Below, one piece after another: positions 43,832 through 52,637 of a DNA stretch of 64,000 nt (within the stretch, counting starts at the first letter, position 1; every line of letters starts with the position of its first letter). Location of the stretch: NCBI GenBank assembly GCA_938074565.1, contig CALJEQ010000008.1, positions 124,001-188,000 on the forward strand, given 5' to 3'. The notes below the pieces were generated by a model. It was given only the letters and a program-made list of their open reading frames with translations. It was not told the origin of the DNA and searched no databases. The translations under genes and the position numbers were made by a program. This DNA is from an uncultured Alkaliphilus sp. GTDB lineage: Bacteria; Bacillota; Clostridia; Peptostreptococcales; Natronincolaceae.

Positions 43832-45169
43832 TTATTTTTGTATTCCACTTAATTTAATTTGTTTTTCTAAAATACGATTAGCTTCCTTCATAATATCTTT
43901 TTCATCTACATTTTGTAATTCTCTATTCAACATTACAATGTTTCCATCAATAATGGTGGTTTCTACATCTGTTGCATAAGCAGAATATACCAATTGAGAG
44001 ATAACATCAACATTTTTACTAGGAGTGGTATGTAATTTATTTAAATCAACAATAACAACATCAGCTATTTTTCCTTCTTCCAAACTACCCAGTTGACTTT
44101 CCATTCCCATTGCCTTTGCTCCCCCTAAGGTGGCCATTTCAAAAACTTGATGGGCTGGCATCACAGTAGGGCTTAAAAGTCTCGCCTTCTGAATTAAAGC
44201 TGCACTTCTCATTTCTTGAAAAATATCTAAATTATTGTTACAGGGTGCCCCATCGGCTGCTAATGAAACATTTGCCCCCATCTTTAATAATTCTGGTATT
44301 TTTGCTATTCCCGATGCCAATTTAAGATTAGAATTAGGACAATGGGCAATTTTTGTCCCCGTATCAGCTAATATCTTCATTTCTTCATCATCTAACCAAA
44401 TACAATGGGCTAAAATCAATTTTTCACCAGTTAAGCCTAAGTGATGAAGGTAGTTTATATTCCTCATTCCTCTATCTTTTTGAACAATTTCAATTTCTCC
44501 ACGGTTCTCTGATGCATGGGTATGAACCATAACATTATAGGCTAAGGACAAATCCCTAACTTTTATTAATAATTCTTCAGAACAACAAACTACAAATCTT
44601 GGTGTAAAGGCATATTGTAGACGACCATTACCTTTTTGATGCCATTTTTTCAATAGACGTACACTTTCTTTAATAGATTCATCAGTATTTTCCTTTAACG
44701 CAGGTGGTATTCCCTCACCATAATCCATCATACATTTCCCTGTTATTGCCCTTATACCACCTTCTAAAATCGCCTCAAATGCCGACTCTGTATGGTTAAC
44801 GGTTTCCATGTCGATGATGGAAGTTGTGCCACCCTTTATTAATTCTGCTATCCCTAATTTTGCAGAAATATAGTTGGATTCAGCTGTATGGGAACCTTCT
44901 AAGGGCCATACCCTATTCTTTAGCCAGTCCATTAATTCTAAGTCATCAGCCTGCCCCCTATATAGGGTTTGGGTTAAGTGGATATGGGTTTGAATAAGAC
45001 CTGGAATAACAACCTTCCCCTCGGCATTAATTACAGTAACGTCCTTTGTCTCAATTAATTCTCCAATTTCTTTAATTTGATTTCCCTCTATTAATAAATC
45101 CCCTTTAATAATCTCTCGTTTTGAATTCATGGTGACAATCATTCCATTTTTAATTAATATTTTCCCCAT
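43832..45169 (-). CDS. Amidohydrolase, guanine/aminoimidazole-type deaminase candidate
   Basis: About 445 aa of the ATZ/TRZ (SsnA, TrzN, deoxyadenosine deaminase, guanine deaminase) amidohydrolase family. Metal ligands are in QTHIHLTQTLYRGQADDLELMDWL, MVHTHASENRGE, LAHCIWLDD and SLAADGAPCNN. ATG 45169 follows GGGGGAGAATTTCA; an ATG 42 nt upstream lacks a site. Family members remove amino groups from purine- or triazine-like rings. In this operon it is most simply a guanine deaminase, but the 4-aminoimidazole deaminase of xanthine fermentation is another candidate role. Sequence alone cannot decide. Confidence 0.82.
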   Translation of the reverse strand: MGKILIKNGMIVTMNSKREIIKGDLLIEGNQIKEIGELIETKDVTVINAEGKVVIPGLIQTHIHLTQTLYRGQADDLELMDWLKNRVWPLEGSHTAESNYISAKLGIAELIKGGTTSIIDMETVNHTESAFEAILEGGIRAITGKCMMDYGEGIPPALKENTDESIKESVRLLKKWHQKGNGRLQYAFTPRFVVCCSEELLIKVRDLSLAYNVMVHTHASENRGEIEIVQKDRGMRNINYLHHLGLTGEKLILAHCIWLDDEEMKILADTGTKIAHCPNSNLKLASGIAKIPELLKMGANVSLAADGAPCNNNLDIFQEMRSAALIQKARLLSPTVMPAHQVFEMATLGGAKAMGMESQLGSLEEGKIADVVIVDLNKLHTTPSKNVDVISQLVYSAYATDVETTIIDGNIVMLNRELQNVDEKDIMKEANRILEKQIKLSGIQK

Positions 45170-45289
45170 TGAAATTCTCCCCCTTGTCATTGTCAATACG
45201 ATAATGAACACCTATCAAGTATAACCCCGTAGCTGATATTACTAACTTTAAGCCCGTTGTTATAACTCATAAATATTCACAATCTTTTT

Positions 45290-45326
45290 TATAACTCCCA
45301 TCCCAACAATGTAATGGGAGTTATAA
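45290..45326. terminator. Hairpin between permease and amidohydrolase genes
   Basis: TTATAACTCCCAT and ATGGGAGTTATAA form a 13-bp perfect stem. There is no long T-run on the minus strand, so it may tune read-through or mRNA stability inside the operon and not end it. Confidence 0.5.
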
Positions 45327-45363
45327 AGGTTAACAAGTAAATAAAATTAAGAATTCTTTATTA

Positions 45364-46686
45364 TTATACTAGATGTTTTATTATAAAAATTACAGCTAAA
45401 CCATACATAATTGGAGATACTTGTTTTCCTTTTCCTGTGAATAATTTTAATAATACATATGACATAATTCCAAAAACAATTCCCTCTGCAATACTATAAG
45501 TAAATGGCATCATAATAATGGTGAGGAAAGCTGGAATAGCTTCTGTATAATCGTCTAAATTAATTTTAGTAATGGGAGACATCATAAATAGTCCCACTAA
45601 AATCAATACAGGTGCTGTTGCTTCATTTGGTACTATTGTAAAGATGGGTGCAAAAAACAGGGCTAAAGCAAATAATATCCCTGATGTAAAGGCAGTTAAC
45701 CCAGTTCTTCCACCTTCTGCAACACCAGAAGCACTTTCTACATAGGTGGTAACTGTACTGGTTCCTAAACAGGCTCCCACTGTTGTTCCTATAGCATCTG
45801 CAAATAAAGCTTGTTTTGCCCTTGGCAACTTACCATCTTTATCTAACATATTAGCTTTAGATGCAACCCCTACTAAAGTTCCTAATGTGTCAAATAAGTC
45901 TACAAACAAGAAGGTAAACACTACAATAAGCATATCTAGTGTAAAAATTTGGTCAAAATTAAATTTAAAGAAAATAGGTTTTAATGATGGTGGGGCACTG
46001 ATAATGCTATCGGGCATAGGTGTAATTCCCATTGGTATTCCAATAGCTGTCGTAGCTAAAATACCAATTAACAATGCCCCTTTTACATTCTTAGCCAATA
46101 AGATTCCCGTTATAATTAGACCAATAAGTGCCAAAAGAACTCCCGAACTGGTAACATCCCCCAAAGTAACAGCAGTAGCCTCATAAGGTACAACTATTTT
46201 AGCATTGGCTAAACCAATAAAGGCTATAAATAAGCCAATTCCAACACTTACTGCATGTTTAATATTTAAAGGAATACAATTTACAATGGCTTCTCTTATA
46301 TTAAAGAATGTCAGTAAAATAAAAATAATCCCTTCAATTAAGATGGCAGTTAGGGCGAATTCCCAAGAGTAACCCATCTTCAAAACTACTGTAAAGGCAA
46401 AGAAAGCATTTAATCCCATCCCTGGTGCCAATGCAAAAGGATAATTAGCTGTAAAAGCCATTACAAGGGTAGCAATGGCAGCAGATAATGCTGTTGCTGT
46501 AAATAGTGCTTCAATGTCCATTCCTGTATTACTTAAAATCAGTGGATTAACGATTAAAATATAAGCCATGGTCATAAAGGTTGTAATGCCTGCAATCACT
46601 TCTGTTTTAACATTTGTCTTATGTTCCTTAAGTTTGAAGGTTTTTTCTAGAAAACTATTTTCTAAAGCTTGAGACTTACTACTCAT
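45364..46686 (-). CDS. NCS2-family purine permease (AzgA/PbuG type)
   Basis: 440 aa with about 12-14 TM segments. The N-terminal FKLKEHKTNVKTEVIAGITTFMTMAYILIVNP and the central TFLFVDLFDTLGTLVGVASKAN and SASGVAEGGRTGLTAF are AzgA-branch motifs, which transport hypoxanthine, guanine or adenine with protons. GGGGGGTTAAGTA precedes the ATG. It imports the substrate for the surrounding catabolic genes. I looked for, and did not see, a purine riboswitch in the 110 bp upstream. Confidence 0.92.
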   Translation of the reverse strand: MSSKSQALENSFLEKTFKLKEHKTNVKTEVIAGITTFMTMAYILIVNPLILSNTGMDIEALFTATALSAAIATLVMAFTANYPFALAPGMGLNAFFAFTVVLKMGYSWEFALTAILIEGIIFILLTFFNIREAIVNCIPLNIKHAVSVGIGLFIAFIGLANAKIVVPYEATAVTLGDVTSSGVLLALIGLIITGILLAKNVKGALLIGILATTAIGIPMGITPMPDSIISAPPSLKPIFFKFNFDQIFTLDMLIVVFTFLFVDLFDTLGTLVGVASKANMLDKDGKLPRAKQALFADAIGTTVGACLGTSTVTTYVESASGVAEGGRTGLTAFTSGILFALALFFAPIFTIVPNEATAPVLILVGLFMMSPITKINLDDYTEAIPAFLTIIMMPFTYSIAEGIVFGIMSYVLLKLFTGKGKQVSPIMYGLAVIFIIKHLV

Positions 46687-46799
46687 TACTTAACCCCCCT
46701 TAATTATAGGCATATCTTTGACTTATGCTAACCCATGGTGTCTGTTATCTTTACCTCCCCTCTATTATTAAATTACTATAAAGTCCTTCAACACTAAAA

Positions 46800-48614
46800 C
46801 TACTCTATTACTGTTGAAAGAATTTTAAAGTCATTTACATCGATTAATCCTTGATCAGTAATTTTCCATTTTGGACTGGTGGACAAAGCTAAAAAAGATA
46901 AATGCATAAAGGGTGCATGAACTTTACAACCTAGTTCATCCTTTGCTACTTTTTCAAGTTTAGCAATTTTTTTACTTACCTCTGGTCCTGTCAGTTCATC
47001 AGTAATAAGCCCTCCAACTGGTAGCCTTAGTTCTTCAATAATTCCACCCCGATTGGCGATGGCAATACCTCCACCCATTTCAATTACCCTATTTATTGCC
47101 GTGGCAATATCCTTTAAGTTTGTTCCTACTGCCATAATATTATGGGTGTCATGGGCGACACTTTCTGCAAAAGCCCCCTGTTTTAAACCAAAACCTTTAA
47201 CAAAGGCTTTTCCTATACTTCCATTTCTTCCATAACGTTCTACACATATAATTTCCAGTGCATCTTGTGTGGTGTCTGAAACCACAGCCCCCTGTTGAAC
47301 CCTTAAATTAACTTCCAAACTACCAGATAGGTTTTGGTCTGGAATCAGTTCAATACAACGTACCCTTGCTTGACTACCTGTTGCTACTATTTCTATATCT
47401 TTTTCTTGTATTGGAGGGCATTTTACTGAATTTTTTACATTTTGTGGATAAGTGTATTTAGGTAAATCAATTAATAACTTTCCTTGAGATGCCACTAATT
47501 GTCCCTTTAGAAACACTGCATCTACCTTCATATCTTTTAAATCACTTATAACTGCTATATCTGCAATCTTCCCTGGAGCTAATACGCCTCTATCTTCTAA
47601 ACCAAAGTATGTAGCTGGATTAATGGTTACCATCTGAATGGCTTCCACTGGATTTACGCCTTCTGCAATGGTTCTTTTTACAATTTCATTCATGTGTCCC
47701 AGTTTTTCAAGATCTTCCGCCACCATATCATCGGTGGCTAAAATACATCTTCTTGAGTCTAATCCTTCTTCGGTGACTGCTCGAATACATTCTGCCATAT
47801 TTCTTTGTGTAGAACCTTCCCGCATGAAAACATATACCCCTTGCCTTAACTTTTCTACACATTCTTCTTTAGTGGTGGTTTCGTGGCAGGAGCATTTTCC
47901 TCCTGTGGCAATAATGTGGGCGGCCAATTCACTACCAAACAACTCTGGTGCATTACCATCTACAATTTTACCAATGCTTTTAGCGTAGGTGGTGGATGCC
48001 AAAAGGTCTGTAATGACTTCTGGTGTGTTTCTGTAAACGTGCTTTGCATTACTAAAGCCCTGCAACTCCCCTATTCCAATTACATTAGGATAATTAAGTA
48101 TTTCCTTCATATCTTTTGAAGTAATATCATACCCCGCTGTTTCTAAACCAGGGCAATCGGGGGTTAAAGCTGGCACAACCAAGTGTACATGGTTAGGTAC
48201 AACACTGGCTTCCTCTGCCATTGCCTTTATTCCAATAGGACCTAATGCATTTCCAATTTCATGGGGGTCTGCCACTAAAGTAGTTGTACCTGATGGTATG
48301 GATAATCTTGAAAACTCTGTTATGGTCAACATACTGCTTTCAAAGTGCATATGGGAGTCGATGAAACCTGGAGCTAAATATTTTCCCTGTAGATCCACTA
48401 CAATGGTATCTTCGCCAATTAATGTTTCTGCATCTCCAACAACTAAAATATATTTTCCTTTTATAGCAATATCTGCTTGATAAATTTCCCTCGTCAATAC
48501 ATTTATCACATTGCCCCTATGTAACACTAAATCTGCATGATGTTTGTCTGACATTAAAACATCTATCAACTGTCTATATTCCATTGCCTGTTTAATTCCT
48601 AAAGCATCCAGCAA
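46800..48614 (-). CDS. Adenine deaminase paralogue next to the BMC shell genes
   Basis: 604 aa with the adenine-deaminase architecture: GFIDSHMHFESSMLTITEF, TTTLVADPHEIGNALG, GKCSCHETTTKEECV, and the C-terminal AVGTNLKDIATAINRVIEMGGGIAIANRGG block. It has a roughly 25-aa N-terminal extension (LGIKQAMEYRQLIDVLMSDK) that is amphipathic. It differs widely from the Ade at 38381 and directly follows the pentamer shell gene. It may be a second adenine deaminase or one specialised for an imidazole such as 4-aminoimidazole. The TTG start follows GAGGGGGAAATCGT. Confidence 0.82.
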   Translation of the reverse strand: MLDALGIKQAMEYRQLIDVLMSDKHHADLVLHRGNVINVLTREIYQADIAIKGKYILVVGDAETLIGEDTIVVDLQGKYLAPGFIDSHMHFESSMLTITEFSRLSIPSGTTTLVADPHEIGNALGPIGIKAMAEEASVVPNHVHLVVPALTPDCPGLETAGYDITSKDMKEILNYPNVIGIGELQGFSNAKHVYRNTPEVITDLLASTTYAKSIGKIVDGNAPELFGSELAAHIIATGGKCSCHETTTKEECVEKLRQGVYVFMREGSTQRNMAECIRAVTEEGLDSRRCILATDDMVAEDLEKLGHMNEIVKRTIAEGVNPVEAIQMVTINPATYFGLEDRGVLAPGKIADIAVISDLKDMKVDAVFLKGQLVASQGKLLIDLPKYTYPQNVKNSVKCPPIQEKDIEIVATGSQARVRCIELIPDQNLSGSLEVNLRVQQGAVVSDTTQDALEIICVERYGRNGSIGKAFVKGFGLKQGAFAESVAHDTHNIMAVGTNLKDIATAINRVIEMGGGIAIANRGGIIEELRLPVGGLITDELTGPEVSKKIAKLEKVAKDELGCKVHAPFMHLSFLALSTSPKWKITDQGLIDVNDFKILSTVIE

Positions 48615-48633
48615 ACGATTTCCCCCTCTCTTG

Positions 48634-48921
48634 TTATTTCTCTTCCAATAAATCCCGATAAACGTCTATATTATCTACAATGCCTACAATGGCAGCGTCA
48701 ATGGGGGACTGTAATTTATCGGCGGCATGTCTTGCTGCTGCTCCTCTAGTGTAAATGACAATTTCTCCTATACCTGCCCCCACTGTATCTACCGTTATTA
48801 AAGCTTCGCCAATGGGTTTTTCATCTATGTTAAGGGGTTGTGTAATCATCAACTTGCATCCTGTTAGTCTTTCATCTTTCCTTGTTGCAACAACTGTTCC
48901 AACGACCCTTCCTAAGTGCAT
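48634..48921 (-). CDS. BMC-P shell vertex protein (EutN/CcmL family)
   Basis: 95 aa. MHLGRVVGTVVATRKDERLTGCKLMITQP and VDTVGAGIGEIVIYTRGAAAR are diagnostic of the EutN/CcmL pentamer that caps the vertices of a microcompartment. AAAGGAGGGGTAAAA precedes the ATG. It is the only BMC-P in the window. It lies between the flavoprotein and adenine deaminase paralogue genes. Confidence 0.95.
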   Translation of the reverse strand: MHLGRVVGTVVATRKDERLTGCKLMITQPLNIDEKPIGEALITVDTVGAGIGEIVIYTRGAAARHAADKLQSPIDAAIVGIVDNIDVYRDLLEEK

Positions 48922-48935
48922 TTTTACCCCTCCTT

Positions 48936-49799
48936 TTAATCTGTTGTTCTATGTTTTATTAATTTAATCCCTCTGGCTTTTGCTGCATCCTGTGCTAAAG
49001 GTGTAATAATAGATCCATAGGAAACCTGTATTTCTTTTACTTCCAACGGATGATTTAATATATCCCTTTCCGTAAGAACTACTTTTTTTCCACTAGCTTT
49101 TTCATCTTTATACTTATTGGTTTCCTTCTGGCTAGAAAAATGTTTTTCTTTAACTATTTTATTCTTTGAAGTTAATTCCTCTAAAGTGAGGGCTTTAACT
49201 CCCTTATTACTGACATTTATTTTATTACTTGTTTCTTGTAAAATCTCCAACAAATAATTATTATTTTCTATTTTTTTAACACCCAATTTTAGTAATTGTT
49301 CTATACATTTACTAATCATTTGATTTAAAGTATTTGACTTAGTTTCCAACCCTTTATAATTATATAAGCCATCTAAATCCATCCACAGAGGTATACCCTT
49401 CCATAAGCTCTCCCACAAAAGTCTGGGGGCTAATTCATCTTGCATCCCCATTGATAATTTAATAGCTGTATTTTGAGTAATTGAAGGAACAATTACCCCA
49501 TCAATCCCATTAATAATTTCTTCTTTAATAAAGTCTGTTTTCTCTATAAAAACCCTTCTAGGTTGTAGTTGTGTACATATTTTATCCTTTTCTAGAATAG
49601 CCACTGCTGCCTCTGTAAAAACAATATCATATTTTAACCCATACCCCTTGCCCTTAATTAAAAGGTTCACTGTTTCTTCTATATTTATATTTGTCCCCGT
49701 AAAGACCACCAACAAATGCTTACCAACGGTTGATGGTGTATTACTAATTTTATTGGTAAGCTGGTTGATAATCTCTCTTGTTCGGTTATATTGGTTCAT
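48936..49799 (-). CDS. BMC-associated flavoprotein-like protein
   Basis: 287 aa. The first 170 aa read as a Rossmann-like flavoprotein (UbiX/Dfp-like fold) domain: KHLLVVFTGTNINIEETVNLL, YDIVFTEAAVAIL, IDGVIVPSITQNTAIKLSMG. A Lys/Ser-rich linker (about 205-235) leads to a C-terminal motif, KKVVLTERDILNHPLEVKEIQV then AQDAAKARGIKLIK, a type of tail I recall from proteins of other BMC loci. No catalytic role can be assigned. It lies between BMC-H and BMC-P genes, so a structural or redox role in the shell is plausible. Confidence 0.7.
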   Translation of the reverse strand: MNQYNRTREIINQLTNKISNTPSTVGKHLLVVFTGTNINIEETVNLLIKGKGYGLKYDIVFTEAAVAILEKDKICTQLQPRRVFIEKTDFIKEEIINGIDGVIVPSITQNTAIKLSMGMQDELAPRLLWESLWKGIPLWMDLDGLYNYKGLETKSNTLNQMISKCIEQLLKLGVKKIENNNYLLEILQETSNKINVSNKGVKALTLEELTSKNKIVKEKHFSSQKETNKYKDEKASGKKVVLTERDILNHPLEVKEIQVSYGSIITPLAQDAAKARGIKLIKHRTTD

Positions 49800-49822
49800 T
49801 TTTTCACCCGCTCAAGATTATT

Positions 49823-50098
49823 TTATTCTCCCTTTAATAGTACCCTTTCAACTTCTGCATGGGGTCTTGGAATAACATGTACTGAATGTAGCTCTCCCAC
49901 TGCTCTAGCTGCTTCTGCTCCTGCGTCAGTGGCTGCCTTAACTGCCCCTACATCGCCCCTAACCATTACTGTTACTAAACCAAAACCTATTTTTTCATAT
50001 CCTACTAAAGTTACATTAGCTGCCTTTACCATTGCATCGGCTGCTTCAACTGCCCCTACTAATCCTTTTGTTTCCACCATTCCTAATGCTTGACTCAT
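49823..50098 (-). CDS. BMC-H shell hexamer protein
   Basis: 91 aa. [58 protein letters not shown] and [12 protein letters not shown] are the standard BMC domain (Pfam00936 type) at minimal length, so it should form canonical hexagonal tiles. AGAGGAGGAAGTAAT precedes the ATG. Confidence 0.96.
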   Translation of the reverse strand: MSQALGMVETKGLVGAVEAADAMVKAANVTLVGYEKIGFGLVTVMVRGDVGAVKAATDAGAEAARAVGELHSVHVIPRPHAEVERVLLKGE

Positions 50099-50186
50099 AT
50101 TACTTCCTCCTCTAATTTGATTTATATTTGTAATAACTCCTTTTTATAACTGATGTTTATACTATTACTTGTTTTATTTACTTTGC

Positions 50187-50507
50187 TTATTTACTTTGTT
50201 TTGTTTTTCTCTGTTTTAGATTGTTTTTAAAGGCTTCAATTAATTTGTCCACTTCATCATGGGGTCTTGGAATAACATGATGGGCTAATACAGTACCCAC
50301 CTTACTGGCTGCTATTACACCTGCTTCAACACTTGCCTTAACAGCTGCAACTTCTCCTGCAATATGTATTGTTACAGTAATCGCTTTACCTGCACCAATT
50401 ACTTTGTCATAACCAACTAAGGTTATGTCCGCCGCTTTAGCTGCTGCATCTAATGCTGTTATGGCTGTTGTAAATCCCACTGCTTCAATTAATCCTAATG
50501 CTGCCAC
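50187..50507 (-). CDS. BMC-H shell hexamer protein with basic tail
   Basis: 106 aa. A BMC domain (ALGLIEAVGFTTAITALDAAAKAADITLVGYDKVIGAGKAITVTIHIAGEVAAVKASVEAG, then HHVIPRPHDEVDKLIEAF) is followed by a strongly basic C-terminal tail (KNNLKQRKTKQSK). The tail may face the lumen or cytoplasm and bind cargo, nucleic acid or other proteins. The GTG start follows TTTAGGAGGTGAAG. Confidence 0.95.
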   Translation of the reverse strand: MAALGLIEAVGFTTAITALDAAAKAADITLVGYDKVIGAGKAITVTIHIAGEVAAVKASVEAGVIAASKVGTVLAHHVIPRPHDEVDKLIEAFKNNLKQRKTKQSK

Positions 50508-50540
50508 ACCTTCACCTCCTAAAGTAATTACAAAGTGCTA

Positions 50541-50960
50541 CTAATCATTTTTCTTTCCTATGGAATTAAGGGTTACTTTAGGTACATAGGAGTTTAAATC
50601 CATATAATTTTTTGAGGAAGAAATTACTTTGCTATTGGTTTGTTCTTCCTGATATTTCTTAATATCTTTACTGCACTTTTTTACTAATTCATCTAAAGAC
50701 ATAATTTGTTTATTATTTTGTACTACTGATTTTTGGTCAATTGATTTTGTATTATTTGTATTATTTGTATTATTTGAAATGCTGGTATTGCTAGTATTAC
50801 TTGAATTGCTGGTATTATTTTTATTAATGATATTTACTAATAATAATTCTTCATTGCTATTTAAATTCCCTGTATTTTTTTGGTATTTTTTTTCATCAAT
50901 TTTGTAGGGAGATTGTTTTACAATATTATTCATTATCATTTTGGTTAACGGATTCGCCAT
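50541..50960 (-). CDS. Asn/Ser/Thr-rich low-complexity protein among the shell genes, scaffold candidate
   Basis: About 139 aa from ATG 50960 (GGTGGTGAGGAAA upstream). N-terminal MANPLTKMIMNNIVKQS could form an amphipathic helix. A disordered linker (NTSNSSNTSNTSISNN and NTNNTNNTK, about 50-75) is followed by a Lys-rich helix near 90-110 and a short end PKVTLNSIGKKND. I recognise no family. It lies exactly between two BMC-H genes and overlaps the upstream one by 35 bp. A short helix joined by a flexible linker recalls the way encapsulation peptides and scaffold proteins bridge shell and cargo. Function is inferred only. Confidence 0.6.
   Translation of the reverse strand: MANPLTKMIMNNIVKQSPYKIDEKKYQKNTGNLNSNEELLLVNIINKNNTSNSSNTSNTSISNNTNNTNNTKSIDQKSVVQNNKQIMSLDELVKKCSKDIKKYQEEQTNSKVISSSKNYMDLNSYVPKVTLNSIGKKND
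50748..50830. repeat. ATT/TGT-type simple repeat coding for the Asn-rich linker
   Basis: GTATTATTT repeats near 50748-50776, followed by related imperfect units to about 50830, encode the Asn/Ser/Thr run on the minus strand. Such tracts can change length by slippage; copies of this locus may differ in linker length. Confidence 0.6.
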
Positions 50961-51249
50961 TTTCCTCACCACCATTTATTTCTAGCTCCATCAATTTATC
51001 CACTTCATCGTGGGGTCTGGCAATAACATTTGTAGAGATAATTTCTGCCAATTGTCCTGCTGTTGCAATCCCACTATCTACAGCAGCTTTTACAGCCGCC
51101 ACTTCACCTGCCACCACCACTGCTACAATACCAGAACCAACATAATTAAAATCCATAATTCTAACATCTGCTGATTTAACCATTGTATCGGCTGCTTGAA
51201 TAGCGGCAACTAAGCTTCTGGTTTCAATGAATCCTAATGCTTGTTTCAT
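50926..51249 (-). CDS. BMC-H shell hexamer protein with acidic tail
   Basis: About 107 aa from ATG 51249, which has GGTGG 8 nt upstream. KQALGFIETRSLVAAIQAADTMVKSADVRIMDFNYVGSGIVAVVVAGEVAAVKAAVDSG and NVIARPHDEVDKLMEL form the BMC domain. The tail is acidic (GGEENGESVNQNDNE), in contrast with the basic tail of the BMC-H at 50187, so the two hexamers may interact or sort cargo by charge. Its end overlaps the Asn-rich gene. Confidence 0.95.
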   Translation of the reverse strand: MKQALGFIETRSLVAAIQAADTMVKSADVRIMDFNYVGSGIVAVVVAGEVAAVKAAVDSGIATAGQLAEIISTNVIARPHDEVDKLMELEINGGEENGESVNQNDNE

Positions 51250-51271
51250 CTTCATTACCACCACCTTCTAA

Positions 51272-52627
51272 CTATTTTTTCATTCCTGGAAAATATTTTT
51301 CAATATTAATTTCTTCATATTCTGGAATGATTGCCCTTTCAAACTTCTTACTTATATCACCTAAAGGCTTTGTGGCATCTATACCTAATTTGTCGGTAAC
51401 TCCCCTTAACCCGTGGGAAGGCTCTAAGCCCGATCCTAATGCATCAGGTATTATAACTAAATCCTTTGAAGCTTGAACCCTTGTGGCAATTGCCCACTCT
51501 ATTTCATCTGGGCTATAAATGTCTACATCATCATCTACAATCACCACATGTTTTACATCTTTACTACTTGCCAATGCACCTATAATGGCACTTTTCCCAT
51601 CACCTTCATATTTTTTATGAATGGAAGCCACTGCATGAAATCTACATCCTCCAGAAACAGTTACATTAACATCTTTAACCTTTACCAATTTATTTAAGGA
51701 GGTATACAATTCTACTTCTCTAATTAATCCATTGGATAAATGTTCTTCTCTACAAGGGAATGCTGTCTGAAAAATGGCATTGTTCCGATGGGTGACACAG
51801 GTAACTTCAACAATTGGGTGGGGGGCTATTGCACCATAATAACCCATTAATTCTCCAAAGGGCCCTTCTATTTCTCTTTTGTTGGGGGGCATGATACCCT
51901 CTATAACAATTTCAGCATAGGCAGGAACTTCCAAATCTATCGAATGACATTTCACCAGTTCCAGTGGTTCTCCCCTTAAAGCACTATCTACTTCATATTT
52001 ATCTACCCCATAGGTTTCACTACTAATTTGAGAAGCCAAAAGGAAATGGGCATCATACCCCAATATAATAGCCACTTCTAATGGTTTATTTTTTGCCTCA
52101 CTGGATAAAAATTGATTTGTTGCCAATGGTGATGCAACTAAAATACTCATTTGGTTCTTTCCATTAATCTGTAACCTTCTTACCGAAGTGTGTCTTTGTC
52201 CTGTTTCTGGGTCTTTAACCACCACAACACCAGATGTAATAAAACTGGAAGAGTCCTCCTCATGGAAGGTTGGTATAGGCATAATCTTTTGTAAATCTAT
52301 ATTTCTTGTAATAATATTTTCTTGTACTGGTGCATCAGTTAATAGCTTTGTTGGTTGAGGGTTGGCGATGGCATTCATAAATTTAAAGATACGCTCTTGT
52401 GGATTAGTGTCCATCATATGGTAATAGGTTTCCCGTTTCCCAAAAAGCCCCCCCACAACAGGCATTTGGCTTCCTTTTACTCGGTTAAACAAAATAGGTT
52501 TTTCATTTTTAAAATACTTTAATACTGCTCCTAGTTCAAACTTAGGATCTACTTCAACACCACATGTTTCCAGTTCTCCTATTGCTTTTAACTGTTCCAT
52601 AGCAGCCCTAAGCATTTGTCTTTCCAT
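51272..52627 (-). CDS. UbiD-family prFMN-dependent decarboxylase
   Basis: About 451 aa from ATG 52627 (TAGGAGGGATATA upstream). UbiD marks include TSGVVVVKDPETGQRHTSVRRLQI, NQMSILVASPL, GPFGELMGYYGA and DDDVDIYSPDEIEWAIATRVQ. UbiD enzymes decarboxylate aromatic or alpha,beta-unsaturated acids using prenylated FMN. It is followed upstream in the operon by UbiX. In a purine pathway, the only decarboxylation expected is that of 4-amino-5-imidazolecarboxylate to 4-aminoimidazole; I infer this as the substrate. It lies directly after the first BMC-H gene in genome order. Confidence 0.92.
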   Translation of the reverse strand: MERQMLRAAMEQLKAIGELETCGVEVDPKFELGAVLKYFKNEKPILFNRVKGSQMPVVGGLFGKRETYYHMMDTNPQERIFKFMNAIANPQPTKLLTDAPVQENIITRNIDLQKIMPIPTFHEEDSSSFITSGVVVVKDPETGQRHTSVRRLQINGKNQMSILVASPLATNQFLSSEAKNKPLEVAIILGYDAHFLLASQISSETYGVDKYEVDSALRGEPLELVKCHSIDLEVPAYAEIVIEGIMPPNKREIEGPFGELMGYYGAIAPHPIVEVTCVTHRNNAIFQTAFPCREEHLSNGLIREVELYTSLNKLVKVKDVNVTVSGGCRFHAVASIHKKYEGDGKSAIIGALASSKDVKHVVIVDDDVDIYSPDEIEWAIATRVQASKDLVIIPDALGSGLEPSHGLRGVTDKLGIDATKPLGDISKKFERAIIPEYEEINIEKYFPGMKK

Positions 52628-52637
52628 TATATCCCTC

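Noticed and set aside
46687-46799. Purine riboswitch upstream of the purine permease gene
   Set aside because: The conserved loop sequences of the purine aptamer (such as GTTTCTACC) are not present here or before the other purine genes.
50748-50830. CRISPR-like repeat
   Set aside because: It is a simple-sequence tract in a coding region with no spacers of constant length.
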